DNA of 32,845 nt, taken from IMG/VR virus record IMGVR_UViG_3300017773_000070, positions 1 through 32,845 of that record. The stretch is one strand, 5' to 3'. The notes under the pieces are model-generated. The model saw only the letters and a program-made list of their open reading frames with translations. It did no database searches and was not told where the DNA came from. A program made the position numbers and the translations under genes. This stretch comes from a virus. Shown piece by piece: positions 13,989 through 21,691 of the stretch (positions within the stretch are counted from its first letter, which is position 1; each line of letters opens with the position of its first letter).

Positions 13989-16185
13989 AGGCACCACCTG
14001 CACAGGCGGCTGCAGCGAGTGTATCAACATCTGTATACTTTCTTTCTGTTATGTCTTCTTTCCAGTCGACGGTTTTTAAAGTTGATTGAATCTTATTCCA
14101 CTTATGTAATAAGTATGCGTCTTTTAAACAATGTTCAGCAAGTACTTGATCTGAATTTAAATAGTTATCAGCAAACTTACCAAACCTTCTTATCCAATCT
14201 CTTTTCATAGCATTTTCTGATGACTCTAGAGATAAGTCTTCACCAAATCCTTTTGCTGTAGAACATGCATCCCATAAGTTATTAAAAACTTTAAGTGCGT
14301 CTACTACCATGCCAGATGCAAATACAGCAGCATTACCATATTTCTTTACCATATCTTTTGCAGTAATAACTGCAGTGTTTGGTGCTTGATTATAATCTTT
14401 GTCACCAGTCATAGGTAAGAAAGAAATACCTGCAAAGGCATTACGATTTTCATATACATATTTTTCTACTTCATCCCAGTCATCTACTATGATTGTATTA
14501 GATACATTATGTCTTACACCCTTATCAGCACATAACTCTTCATTAGTGCCAGCTTCAACCCAATGCTTTTGAGCTTTCTTAACTAACTCTAGATGTTTAA
14601 CACCTAACAAATCATCTTTATACAAAGATCCTTTATTTGGTAGTATAGGAAATGACACTACGACATCTGTACCACCAGCAGACCATACTGATTCTTCAAC
14701 CATGTACGGATTAGTCTTCATAATTGCTTGAGTTATTTCTGACTCTTTATTCATTTGCACGTTTCTAATATACATGCTTGAATGCTCGGCGTGAATACCG
14801 GATGCAGTTTGTAATAACACAGAAGCGTTACCACTTGGCTTGACACAAGTTGTTCTTGCTGCAGCATTGATTCCTATTATTCTAGCAACTTCTCTATTTA
14901 CGTCTTTAACTATTTGCGCACCTTTTTCTAATATCTTTTCATTGAAAAGAATATCTGGATTGTTCATCCATCCTGTAATTGAAACTCCAAGTAAAGCCTC
15001 TCTATCAAAAATAAGTTTTGATGTATCGGTTAAAAACTTAAAGTCTGTGTACCCCGCTTGTAGGGTACCGAGGATAGACGCTGCTCGGCATGCCTTGTAA
15101 AAGTCTTCCTCGGTATTGCATTTGCCTCCATTGATTTCAGTAAGGTTGCAACCTTGCCAACCTGACTTCTTATTGATCTGCGGATACATACCAATCTCCA
15201 CGCATGGATTTGTAGTATGTTCTTTAGATTCAACGAAGACGAACCCTGGTTCGCCAAACTGCTTGACAGATTCCATAATCTTGCCAAACTCTTCTGGTGT
15301 GGTCTCATCTCTTACAATAACTGCAGAGTTGTTTGACCTACCTCTTTGTGGATTATCCATAAACCAGTTACCAGTTTTAGCATTCATCATTTCTTCATCG
15401 TCTGGTGAAAAAAGACAAATGGTTGCTGATCTTCTTACGCCACCAGATAATACAGCATCTGCTGCATGCATAGTAATGTCGTAAGCGTTTATTGGTTTTA
15501 TATCCATTGGCTCTTTTGAGTCTAATACAATACCTTGTAATAAGTGTTCTATTTTGTCTAAAGACCTACGTAAACCGTTTGGTCCTGGCGCTTTAAATCC
15601 ACCTGATATAAAAGCACCTTTCGGTCTTATTTGCGATAGATCGAAGTACACTCTTCGTCCTTCGTATTCCGGATATTTACCTCCGCCTACAAAGAAAGAA
15701 GACATTAACACGTCTAATGCTGAAGCCCAACCTTCAATTGAATCTTCAACTATATAACCTTTCGCTTGTTTAGTTCTATTTTGAATTTTTGGTAATTTTT
15801 TAATGTGATGTTTCTGTACAGAAAATCCTGCACCTGCACCACATAATAAAATATAAAACACCTCGCCAAAGAACTCTGGTCTATTAACGTAAGAAGACGT
15901 ACAATTGTACATCCTCATTTGGTGTTTCATTAATTGATCTCCTCCAAACTGGAGTGCACGCTGAGCACCAAGAACTCTTTGTTCTTTATAGGCAGTACGT
16001 GCTTCGTCTAAATATTCAGTTAATTCATTCCCATTGCTCATATAATTTTTGTCGTGCATTTCAATAACACGATCAACAGCCTCATCCCAAGATTCATATC
16101 TACTATGACCGTCTTTAAAACGCGAATAGCCTTCGTAAAACTTAGTTTGAGACAAAAAATCTCTTGTGTCAACAAATTGTTGCAT
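13972..16185 (-). CDS. nrdJ: Adenosylcobalamin-dependent (class II) ribonucleotide reductase, monomeric type
   Basis: Makes deoxyribonucleotides for phage DNA synthesis with coenzyme B12. The 737-aa length matches the monomeric triphosphate reductases (Lactobacillus enzyme 739 aa). Seen: NCTSSYVNRPEFFGEVFYIL with Cys95 (redox cysteine), NPCVEI with Asn326, Cys328 (thiyl radical) and Glu330, GCNLTEI with Cys346, TTCVKPSGNASVLL, and a C-terminal CAGGACEIDF pair (Cys728, Cys733) for re-reduction. Own early-type promoter at 16221-16249; AGAGGAAAC SD. No sign of intron or intein. Cyanobacterial T4-like phages generally carry class I nrdA/nrdB, so class II here is noteworthy. Confidence 0.95.
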   Translation of the reverse strand: MQQFVDTRDFLSQTKFYEGYSRFKDGHSRYESWDEAVDRVIEMHDKNYMSNGNELTEYLDEARTAYKEQRVLGAQRALQFGGDQLMKHQMRMYNCTSSYVNRPEFFGEVFYILLCGAGAGFSVQKHHIKKLPKIQNRTKQAKGYIVEDSIEGWASALDVLMSSFFVGGGKYPEYEGRRVYFDLSQIRPKGAFISGGFKAPGPNGLRRSLDKIEHLLQGIVLDSKEPMDIKPINAYDITMHAADAVLSGGVRRSATICLFSPDDEEMMNAKTGNWFMDNPQRGRSNNSAVIVRDETTPEEFGKIMESVKQFGEPGFVFVESKEHTTNPCVEIGMYPQINKKSGWQGCNLTEINGGKCNTEEDFYKACRAASILGTLQAGYTDFKFLTDTSKLIFDREALLGVSITGWMNNPDILFNEKILEKGAQIVKDVNREVARIIGINAAARTTCVKPSGNASVLLQTASGIHAEHSSMYIRNVQMNKESEITQAIMKTNPYMVEESVWSAGGTDVVVSFPILPNKGSLYKDDLLGVKHLELVKKAQKHWVEAGTNEELCADKGVRHNVSNTIIVDDWDEVEKYVYENRNAFAGISFLPMTGDKDYNQAPNTAVITAKDMVKKYGNAAVFASGMVVDALKVFNNLWDACSTAKGFGEDLSLESSENAMKRDWIRRFGKFADNYLNSDQVLAEHCLKDAYLLHKWNKIQSTLKTVDWKEDITERKYTDVDTLAAAACAGGACEIDF

Positions 16186-16220
16186 CTCGTTTCCTCTTAT
16201 CTTTTTTGATTGTTGTATCT

Positions 16221-16249
16221 ATTATATATTAAAAAACAACTTTTGTAAA
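16221..16249 (-). promoter_or_regulatory. Early sigma70-type promoter of nrdJ
   Basis: Minus strand TTTACA, 17 nt, TATAAT, 36 nt before the nrdJ ATG. It lacks the TGTGG before the -10 found in the other copies, having AATA instead. The -35 is 5 nt downstream of the stop of the preceding gene. Confidence 0.8.
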
Positions 16250-16253
16250 GGAC

Positions 16254-16472
16254 TTATTCACCATCTTTTGAAAAATATTTTTCTATCATTTCAATTCTAT
16301 CATAAGCTGCTGACATCTTATTTAATTCCTCAATCACTGCTTCTGTAACATCTGAATGTTCACCAATACCTGCTGGCATTGTTTGATACACTTGTATATT
16401 TGCTTTGTGAACTTCTAGTTCACCTTCGGCTTGTTTCCTTGCCGCTATTATTATTTGATCGCCTACTTTCAT
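16254..16472 (-). CDS. Conserved small phage protein, function unknown
   Basis: A 72-aa soluble protein, MKVGDQIIIAARKQAEGELE followed by VHKANIQVYQTMPAGIGEHS and an amphipathic C-terminal helix. I recall similar proteins in other T4-like marine phages, without function. AGGAGATAATT precedes the ATG. It ends the long minus-strand late operon just ahead of the nrdJ promoter. Confidence 0.8.
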   Translation of the reverse strand: MKVGDQIIIAARKQAEGELEVHKANIQVYQTMPAGIGEHSDVTEAVIEELNKMSAAYDRIEMIEKYFSKDGE

Positions 16473-16481
16473 AATTATCTC

Positions 16482-17066
16482 CTATATAATTTTTGCGTTT
16501 ACTTTTCTATGTTTATTCCAAGCAACAAATCCACCTATTCTTAAAGCCCAATAAGCTAATTTATTTAATAGATGAAATCCATTTTGCTCGATGTTTATAT
16601 CACGAAATATTAGATCTGCTTTTTTCTGAGTAATATTTCCTATAGTTTTCTTCTTATTTTTTTTCAATAATGTTTCATACTTGTATGCAAAGTCATGTAC
16701 TAATCCACCCATTAACAATACACCTGTAGGTGATAACCATGTATGTAAGAATTTTGGAATAGATGCACCGTCAAAAGTAAATCCTGCTGGAATGACATAC
16801 CAATCTCCTTCAATTCTAAAAGTCCAGTCTTCTGCGACTATCCAATTACGTGTACCTATTAGCCACATCCATATTGCTCCCCAAAAACCTTTACCTGCTG
16901 TAGGTATTGCTATAGGTTGTAGCTTTGGCATTTCTTTATATTCAAATCCAATAATGACATCATCACAATCAACACCGAACATATTAATTATAAGACCTAT
17001 AATAATTAGTACACCAACGACAGTAAACTGCCACCAAGTAACAAGTTGATCTATTATAAATTCCAT
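16482..17066 (-). CDS. Membrane-anchored DUF1353 protein
   Basis: A 194-aa protein. Residues 10-30 form one membrane helix (WWQFTVVGVLIIIGLIINMF). The rest is a DUF1353 domain: YVIPAGFTFDGASIPKFLHT (about 88-107), LVHDFAYKY with the conserved His-Asp near residue 122, and a C-terminal helix. DUF1353 is widespread in phages; its activity is not known. It sits directly downstream of the probable spanin pair (one-base overlap), so it may belong to a lysis cassette. The N-terminal anchor would place the domain at the inner membrane. Confidence 0.82.
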   Translation of the reverse strand: MEFIIDQLVTWWQFTVVGVLIIIGLIINMFGVDCDDVIIGFEYKEMPKLQPIAIPTAGKGFWGAIWMWLIGTRNWIVAEDWTFRIEGDWYVIPAGFTFDGASIPKFLHTWLSPTGVLLMGGLVHDFAYKYETLLKKNKKKTIGNITQKKADLIFRDINIEQNGFHLLNKLAYWALRIGGFVAWNKHRKVNAKII

Positions 17067-17428
17067 TATTTTTTCTCCTCTTTAGGTTTTACCGCTTTTT
17101 CATAGTAAAAAATAACTTCATTTTGTTGTTCTATATATCTCTTTATTTGTTCAAAGTTAATTGCTAAGTTCTTAAATGACTGTGGATCTAAGCCATATAT
17201 TACAAACTCTCCCATGCCAGCTTTAACTTTTTTAATAACTTCTGGTAAGTTCTTTTCAGTTATCACAGTAATCTTAACATCTAACATATTTATTGGTTTA
17301 ACTTTTTGTGCTACAGCAATAGTAGGAGTTATAACCTTTTCAACAGTTACTATTTCTTTTTCTGGTTTCCAACTACAACTACTTAGTAGCAGCGTTGATG
17401 CCACCAAACATTTTGTTAACCTGTTCAT
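17066..17428 (-). CDS. Outer-membrane lipoprotein, probable o-spanin (Rz1-like)
   Basis: A 120-aa protein with a lipoprotein signal: basic start MNRLTK, hydrophobic CLVASTLLLSSC with lipobox LSSC and Cys18 as the lipidated residue. The mature part is about 103 residues with a helical C-terminal half rich in Lys/Glu. Its 5' end overlaps the preceding gene by 50 nt in another frame, the nested arrangement known for Rz/Rz1 lysis genes. With the i-spanin-like partner it would bridge inner and outer membrane and fuse them at lysis. Identification rests on architecture and gene order, not on a family motif. Confidence 0.72.
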   Translation of the reverse strand: MNRLTKCLVASTLLLSSCSWKPEKEIVTVEKVITPTIAVAQKVKPINMLDVKITVITEKNLPEVIKKVKAGMGEFVIYGLDPQSFKNLAINFEQIKRYIEQQNEVIFYYEKAVKPKEEKK

Positions 17429-17753
17429 TAATTCTCTTTTCTTGACCTATAGGATCTGCTAAACTATTTTTAATTATATCAGTTTTAGCAAGTAGGTTTG
17501 AAATCTTCTTGTTATTTTCTTCAGCAATAGTTAACTTGTTATTTAAGTCTTTAGTTAACTTAATTTGCTTTTGCATATTTTCTTGGAGTGCTTTAATTGT
17601 AGAATCTTTTGCTTTAACTGCAACTTCAAGCTTTGCGTTGTTATCACGTAAGGTTGCCATACGTTGCATAGTGTCATTGTAAATGAAATATGCACCATAG
17701 CCAATACCTGCTAATATAGCAAGTACAAATAAAAAGATATACAGCCTAGCCAT
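17379..17753 (-). CDS. Inner-membrane coiled-coil protein, probable i-spanin (Rz-like)
   Basis: A 124-aa type II membrane protein: one helix at residues 4-24 (LYIFLFVLAILAGIGYGAYF), then a long periplasmic coiled coil (residues 30-95, ATLRDNNAKLEVAVKAKDST and LTIAEENNKKISNLLAKTDI). This is the expected form of an i-spanin. It overlaps the lipoprotein gene by 50 nt and the upstream gene by 8 nt. Paired with the lipoprotein it would act in the last lysis step. Alternative: a generic membrane-anchored coiled-coil protein. Confidence 0.72.
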   Translation of the reverse strand: MARLYIFLFVLAILAGIGYGAYFIYNDTMQRMATLRDNNAKLEVAVKAKDSTIKALQENMQKQIKLTKDLNNKLTIAEENNKKISNLLAKTDIIKNSLADPIGQEKRINEQVNKMFGGINAATK

Positions 17754-18558
17754 GATCTTCTATGTATTTTCTAAATCTTTTCAGTAGTACTGGAAACTTA
17801 TCTTTTTTTCTACGCTTGTCATGCATGGTTGTAGTTTTAATTCTAGGCCCCATTGCTGTAGTTGCTGGATTAGGTATTGATGAAGTTGTTGTTCCTCCAC
17901 CTGAACCAAGATCTTCACTTGCAGCTTGAGCAGATGCCATATTTTCTGGAGATGGTGCACCCTTCTCACCTTTTTTTCTCATTCTTTTACCGCTTGCTCT
18001 TCTCATTCTAATATTATGCCATAGACCTTTATTTTTTTCTTCTAATGATTCTTTTTGCATAGCTTTTGTCTTCTTCTTCATTTTGTTTATAAAAGCTCTA
18101 TATACAGCTGCAGGTCCGGCTTTACCCATGACTTTCGCTCTTTGTTCCATTGCAATTGCTGCTTGTATCTGGTGAGCATGTTTTTTACCAGAGTTCTTAA
18201 TTTTAGATACTGATGCCTTTGCATCATCTACTGTAGCAAACTTCAAACCATGAATCGTACCTTTTGGATTCTCATCTGTATATAAGTCACTATGTTTTTT
18301 ACTATTAGCTGGTTGTCCTTTTTTTCTTGGTATTCTTTCAGTAGCTTCATGCATATCAGTGTTTGCACTTTTGCCAGATTGTTTAACAACTCTTAAAGGA
18401 TTACCAATTAGTCTTTCATATTTTTTATGTGCGGCTTTAGCTTTTTCTTCAGAACTGTAGTAAGCAAATACATATCGAGACTTTGGAGCACTCGGTTGTA
18501 CTAACATATGTGTATATGGTTTTACCTTTGCTCCTTTTTGTCTACCAGCTATTCTCAT
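17746..18558 (-). CDS. Basic modular protein of the late operon, function unknown
   Basis: A 270-aa lysine-rich protein made of short modules. Residues 95-165 (HGLKFATVDDAKASVSKIKN, then KKHAHQIQAAIAMEQRAKVM) and 170-212 (EEKNKGLWHNIRMRRASGKR followed by KKGEKGAPSPEN) are blocks I recall in many otherwise unrelated marine-phage proteins. The N-terminus (RIAGRQKGAKVKPYTHMLVQ) differs. No catalytic motif or membrane segment. Overlaps its neighbours (ATGA at the start). It may be a virion-associated protein, by analogy with the other basic proteins in this operon. Confidence 0.75.
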   Translation of the reverse strand: MRIAGRQKGAKVKPYTHMLVQPSAPKSRYVFAYYSSEEKAKAAHKKYERLIGNPLRVVKQSGKSANTDMHEATERIPRKKGQPANSKKHSDLYTDENPKGTIHGLKFATVDDAKASVSKIKNSGKKHAHQIQAAIAMEQRAKVMGKAGPAAVYRAFINKMKKKTKAMQKESLEEKNKGLWHNIRMRRASGKRMRKKGEKGAPSPENMASAQAASEDLGSGGGTTTSSIPNPATTAMGPRIKTTTMHDKRRKKDKFPVLLKRFRKYIEDHG

Positions 18559-19142
18559 CTAATTAACTCAGTTGCAGTTATGTAAATTTCTTGATTAGTT
18601 TTAATATGAGTTGCCTCATATACATCAACGCCAAATACATCTCCTACTGGAAAACAATCATCTTTAATTCTAATTTGATCTTTAGCCCAAACCAATTCAC
18701 TACATGATTTATTAAGTAACTTAGGATTGTTAACTCTATAAACGCCAGGTGATAGTTGTTTATTTTCTAATAAGAACCATTGATTGTTCTCATTTAAAAA
18801 ATCCAATACTTCTATGTTACATTTTTCACAAATATCTTCTAAACCTTTTTCGCTGAGGTTTGCTTTTTCTTTAACGAGATAAAGCGCTGACGCAAAAGAT
18901 CCGAGTTTACTTCCACCTCCTGGGAGTTTGGCAGTGAGCCTTTTGATGTTAGCCACAAGGCGAACGAAAGGAGTATAAGCAGACTTTTTGTCATCCGTGT
19001 CAAGTTTCACGTTCCTATCTCTTTTTCCATTTTCATCTATAATACCTTCTTTATATGCGTCCCAACTCTTCCAATCCATAACCATCATTCTTATGAATCG
19101 AAATGCATATACTGTATCAGCTACACCTTTTAATATACCCAT
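18555..19142 (-). CDS. Conserved T4-like phage protein, function unknown
   Basis: A 195-aa protein. The first 95 residues carry VADTVYAFRFIRMMVMDWKS, AYKEGIIDENGKR, KSAYTPFVRLVANIKRLTAK and LPGGGSKLGSFASALYLVKE, a block I recall from marine T4-like phages near late genes. The C-terminal 90 residues (ICEKCNIEVLDFL) are less familiar. Function unknown. One-base overlap (TAATG) with the upstream gene and ATGA overlap downstream. Confidence 0.8.
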   Translation of the reverse strand: MGILKGVADTVYAFRFIRMMVMDWKSWDAYKEGIIDENGKRDRNVKLDTDDKKSAYTPFVRLVANIKRLTAKLPGGGSKLGSFASALYLVKEKANLSEKGLEDICEKCNIEVLDFLNENNQWFLLENKQLSPGVYRVNNPKLLNKSCSELVWAKDQIRIKDDCFPVGDVFGVDVYEATHIKTNQEIYITATELIR

Positions 19143-19507
19143 TAAACTTTCCTTAGTATGTCAACAACATATGGATCCATAGTAATGCCAGTGAATTGAT
19201 CATTTCTAATATAGTTTAAAAATATTAAAAATGGTTTTACTATAGGCCAATGTTTGTCTTCAAGTTTAAGCTCCAATATATCAAGAGCTGCATCAATACC
19301 GAACATATTAAAAATAACTATAAAGTGATTTAGTAATAATCTTTCAGCCAGTTCATCTGTTTCAATATAACGATTGAGTAATCGCTTTATATACTTAAAT
19401 CTCTTTAAGTCTTCATAAAACTCATCTATATCAGCGAACTTAGGATTCTTATAATGCTTAGCTGCATACAAGAATAAGTTCTTTTCAGTTAGTTCTTTAA
19501 AAATCAT
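19142..19507 (-). CDS. Conserved T4-like phage helical protein, function unknown
   Basis: A 121-aa all-helical protein: NLFLYAAKHYKNPKFADIDE, FYEDLKRFKYIKRLLNRYIE, ERLLLNHFIVIFNMFGIDAA and WPIVKPFLIFLNYIRNDQ. The same pattern occurs, as far as I recall, in marine T4-like phages next to the preceding family, always without function. The two genes are coupled here. No SD is clear before the ATG. Confidence 0.8.
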   Translation of the reverse strand: MIFKELTEKNLFLYAAKHYKNPKFADIDEFYEDLKRFKYIKRLLNRYIETDELAERLLLNHFIVIFNMFGIDAALDILELKLEDKHWPIVKPFLIFLNYIRNDQFTGITMDPYVVDILRKV

Positions 19508-19528
19508 TACAAAATTATATATTCAATT

Positions 19529-19867
19529 TTAAAGAGCTTCTTTTAATTCTTCTATTAGTGCCGCTTTACTTTTCCTTCTATCAAGTTCAATACCGTGTTC
19601 TCTACCAAGAGCTTCAAGCTGAGCCTTTGTCATTGCTTCATAGTCCCATGATAGATTATCTTCTGTCATCAATTCGACTTTAGCTTCTTCGAAATTTGTC
19701 GGAGCTTCTTTCAACATTACTGGCTCTTCTGGCTGCCAGCCTAAGTATTCGTCGATTGCCGCTTCCGATATTTTTCTAGAAACTAAGAGTTCTCCTGTTC
19801 TAGGATGTCTCCAACCTTGTGGTGTTGGTACCGCATCCTTTTGAAAATTTGGAGGTGATATGGCCAT
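19529..19867 (-). CDS. Small two-domain protein with C-terminal HeH/SAP-like helix pair
   Basis: A 112-aa protein. The N-terminus PTPQGWRHPRTGELLVSRKI, then SEAAIDEYLGW, is a block seen in marine-phage structural-region proteins. The last 34 residues (TKAQLEALGREHGIELDRRK, then ALIEEL) match the helix-extended-helix type of small nucleic-acid-binding fold. The middle is acidic linker. AAGGAAA lies before the ATG. A DNA-binding virion role is possible, not shown. Confidence 0.75.
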   Translation of the reverse strand: MAISPPNFQKDAVPTPQGWRHPRTGELLVSRKISEAAIDEYLGWQPEEPVMLKEAPTNFEEAKVELMTEDNLSWDYEAMTKAQLEALGREHGIELDRRKSKAALIEELKEAL

Positions 19868-19877
19868 TTTTATTTCC

Positions 19878-20732
19878 TTACATTTTATGAATATTTAAAT
19901 CATCTTTTTCATAGCTACTGTCATAATGCTTCTTTATGAATTTATGCATATGATCAGTGTCTTTATGTCCAAGGTGTATAACTGGGTTGCCTCCACCAGG
20001 ACCTTTCATAGTATGAATTTTAGCTTTCATTCCAGCTGCTTTAGCTTTTTTAACCATGGAGTGTGCGTTCTTTTCACTATCCACATCAAATTCATGTGTA
20101 AATTCATACACTACAGAAATAGCTTTAAGTAAACTATCAGATACTTTACTACCTGATACTCCGTAATTTTCCATTGTTTGCACTTTTGCAGATGGATCTT
20201 TAACAGGTGTTGCACTTGGTTTAATTGCTAGATCACCAACATTTTTGTCGGTTGATCTCATCTTCTTACCGGGTGCACTTTTCTTAATATTATCTGCAGT
20301 ATCTTTCGCAGCTTTCATTCCGTCAGCTTCAACACTCTTTGGAGTCTTAAGCATGTCCATTGCACCTTTAGAAGACTTTTGTTTTTCATCATACTCTTCA
20401 GGTTTAGTAGCGCCTTTGTAATGAGCGGCTCTATCACCTTCGTATAATGACATTAATTTTTCTCTAAAAGTCATTGTGCTCTCTTTCTTTACTGATTCTT
20501 TTTTCTCTTTTTTCTTAACTCTTTCACCTGTTGAATAATGATAATCATCAGCCTCTTTCTGATCTGCAATTTTATTTGCAGTATCTTTTTTCATAGTGAC
20601 TGGATGAGTCTTTCCACCAAAGCTGAAATTCTTCTTTCCTTTTTTAGCCGCATCTGCTGCAGCACCATGGAAGGCAGTTCTTTCATTTGCTGGAATATCT
20701 TCAGGTATATGATACTTGAAACTTTCTTCCAT
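19878..20732 (-). CDS. Lysine-rich modular late protein, function unknown
   Basis: A 284-aa protein. The ATG at 20730-20732 is chosen because AAGGAGATAGAA precedes it; the ATG at 20753 has no SD and overlaps the upstream gene. It begins MEESFKYHIPEDIPANERTA. Blocks: FHGAAADAAKKGKKNFSFGG (28-47), TFREKLMSLYEGDRAAHYKG (about 88-107), VSDSLLKAISVVYEFTHE (about 197-214) and a C-terminal domain with HSMVKKAKAAGMKAKIHTMK, GGGNPVIHLGHKDTDHMHKF, which has a ferredoxin-like beta-alpha-beta look. Long Lys/Ser/Asp linkers join them. I take it as a virion-associated or scaffold-like protein; function unknown. Confidence 0.75.
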   Translation of the reverse strand: MEESFKYHIPEDIPANERTAFHGAAADAAKKGKKNFSFGGKTHPVTMKKDTANKIADQKEADDYHYSTGERVKKKEKKESVKKESTMTFREKLMSLYEGDRAAHYKGATKPEEYDEKQKSSKGAMDMLKTPKSVEADGMKAAKDTADNIKKSAPGKKMRSTDKNVGDLAIKPSATPVKDPSAKVQTMENYGVSGSKVSDSLLKAISVVYEFTHEFDVDSEKNAHSMVKKAKAAGMKAKIHTMKGPGGGNPVIHLGHKDTDHMHKFIKKHYDSSYEKDDLNIHKM

Positions 20733-20743
20733 TTCTATCTCCT

Positions 20744-21025
20744 TTACATCCATACGTGAGTTACGTAGGTTCCTATTGCTGCGGCAACAGCCACATATAC
20801 AACTTTATTTATAATGCTAACAGTCCTTGCGTTTTCATCACAAGTTTTCTGTATCTCATCTAGTTTAACAGAGAGTTTATTCATACGATCTCTCATATTA
20901 TCGTGGTCGTCTTGTAATGCTATTATCTTCTCCTCTGCTCTTGCTAAAGATATCATAGCATCTGCTAACTTATCTATTTTAGACTCTATCCTGTCGAGTC
21001 TTGTTTCATTTGTTTCTGTAGCCAC
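20744..21025 (-). CDS. Coiled-coil protein with C-terminal membrane anchor
   Basis: A 93-aa protein starting at GTG 21023-21025, one base overlapping the TAG of the preceding mini-gene. Residues 5-68 are a coiled coil (NETRLDRIESKIDKLADAMI, DNMRDRMNKLSVKLDEIQKT); residues 70-90 are one membrane helix (INKVVYVAVAAAIGTYVTHV). The layout is like the XhlA family of small phage membrane proteins, which act with holins. That would fit a lysis role, but the likeness is architectural only. Confidence 0.75.
   Translation of the reverse strand: MATETNETRLDRIESKIDKLADAMISLARAEEKIIALQDDHDNMRDRMNKLSVKLDEIQKTCDENARTVSIINKVVYVAVAAAIGTYVTHVWM
20806..20813 (-). promoter_or_regulatory. Possible T4-type late promoter inside an operon gene
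   Basis: Exact TATAAATA on the minus strand, 73 nt before the 20732 start codon, which is a reasonable leader length. It lies in coding sequence (Ile-Ile-Asn-Lys), so chance occurrence in AT-rich DNA cannot be excluded. Confidence 0.45.
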
Positions 21026-21165
21026 TACCTTTTTCCTTGTCCTCTATATCGTTTTAAACTTCTTCTTTTATGTTTATTCATAGTGGAAGTAGTTGGCTTA
21101 CGACCAATAGATGTACCATGTTTTATTGTTTCATGTTCTAAAACAGTTTTAAAAGCTTTTGCCAT
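21025..21165 (-). CDS. Conserved basic mini-protein
   Basis: A 46-aa protein, MAKAFKTVLEHETIKHGTSI followed by GRKPTTSTMNKHKRRSLKRY and RGQGKR. Very basic at the end. I recall closely similar mini-proteins (TSIGR-P-TS-MNK-KRRS-K-YRGQG) in marine phages, which supports it as a real gene despite its size. The ATG overlaps the upstream TAA (TAATG) and its TAG overlaps the next GTG. Function unknown; nucleic-acid binding is plausible from charge. Confidence 0.75.
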   Translation of the reverse strand: MAKAFKTVLEHETIKHGTSIGRKPTTSTMNKHKRRSLKRYRGQGKR

Positions 21166-21329
21166 TACTCACTTTTCCAAATAGTCCACACACCATAAGC
21201 AATTGCTAAACCTGCTGCAATCTTCGCTAATGGCGATAAAAATAATATCATAAGACCAAGAGCAATACAAACTACTCCGTCCATACTTGTTCTCTCTTTA
21301 GTTCTTTCTTTTATCCAGTTTTTAATCAT
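21165..21329 (-). CDS. Small membrane protein
   Basis: A 54-aa protein, MIKNWIKERTKERTSMDGVV followed by a hydrophobic stretch CIALGLMILFLSPLAKIAAG and LAIAYGVWTIW, about two short membrane helices. The ATG at 21327-21329 overlaps the stop of the preceding gene (TAATG); an upstream in-frame ATG at 21374 lies within that gene and is less likely. Next to the coiled-coil/membrane protein at 20744, so the pair could act together; no function known. Confidence 0.7.
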   Translation of the reverse strand: MIKNWIKERTKERTSMDGVVCIALGLMILFLSPLAKIAAGLAIAYGVWTIWKSE

Positions 21330-21691
21330 TAGTTGTCTACCTTTGCTCCTGCTCTCCATTGGAAACACGACCAATAGCGAGCTTTGTGTTTTGGACCTGG
21401 GTTATCACAGTTGTGTCTTGCACGAAATGATTTTCTTCGTGCTGGATTATCTCTTTTAATACTCATGTTTGGATCACCAAATCTTACGACTACAACTTTA
21501 CCGCTTGGACCTTTAACATATACTTTAAATTTTTTATTAGGATTTTCAGAAGTTCGTATAGGGTCATTCAACTTTACAGTCTTACCTTGATATTCTGCTT
21601 CAGTGATTTCTAAATTGTCATATAGATCATTGTTTTCACAAAAGTTATCGATCTCTTCTTCTCTATATTTTTTAAATTTATCCAAACTCAT
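21329..21691 (-). CDS. Marine-phage domain protein with RARHNC-NPGPKHKARYWSC motif
   Basis: A 120-aa protein. N-terminus MSLDKFKKYREEEIDNF, then a domain EYQGKTVKLNDPIR, FKVYVKGPSGKVVVVRFGDP, NPARRKSFRARHNCDNPGPK and HKARYWSCFQW. This last block, with Cys and His, is frequent in marine phages as a stand-alone protein or as part of larger ones; its function is unknown. The ATG at 21689-21691 is preferred over a TTG at 21700. The start overlaps the upstream gene. The first residues share the aromatic/acidic character of other N-termini in this operon. Confidence 0.8.
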   Translation of the reverse strand: MSLDKFKKYREEEIDNFCENNDLYDNLEITEAEYQGKTVKLNDPIRTSENPNKKFKVYVKGPSGKVVVVRFGDPNMSIKRDNPARRKSFRARHNCDNPGPKHKARYWSCFQWRAGAKVDN

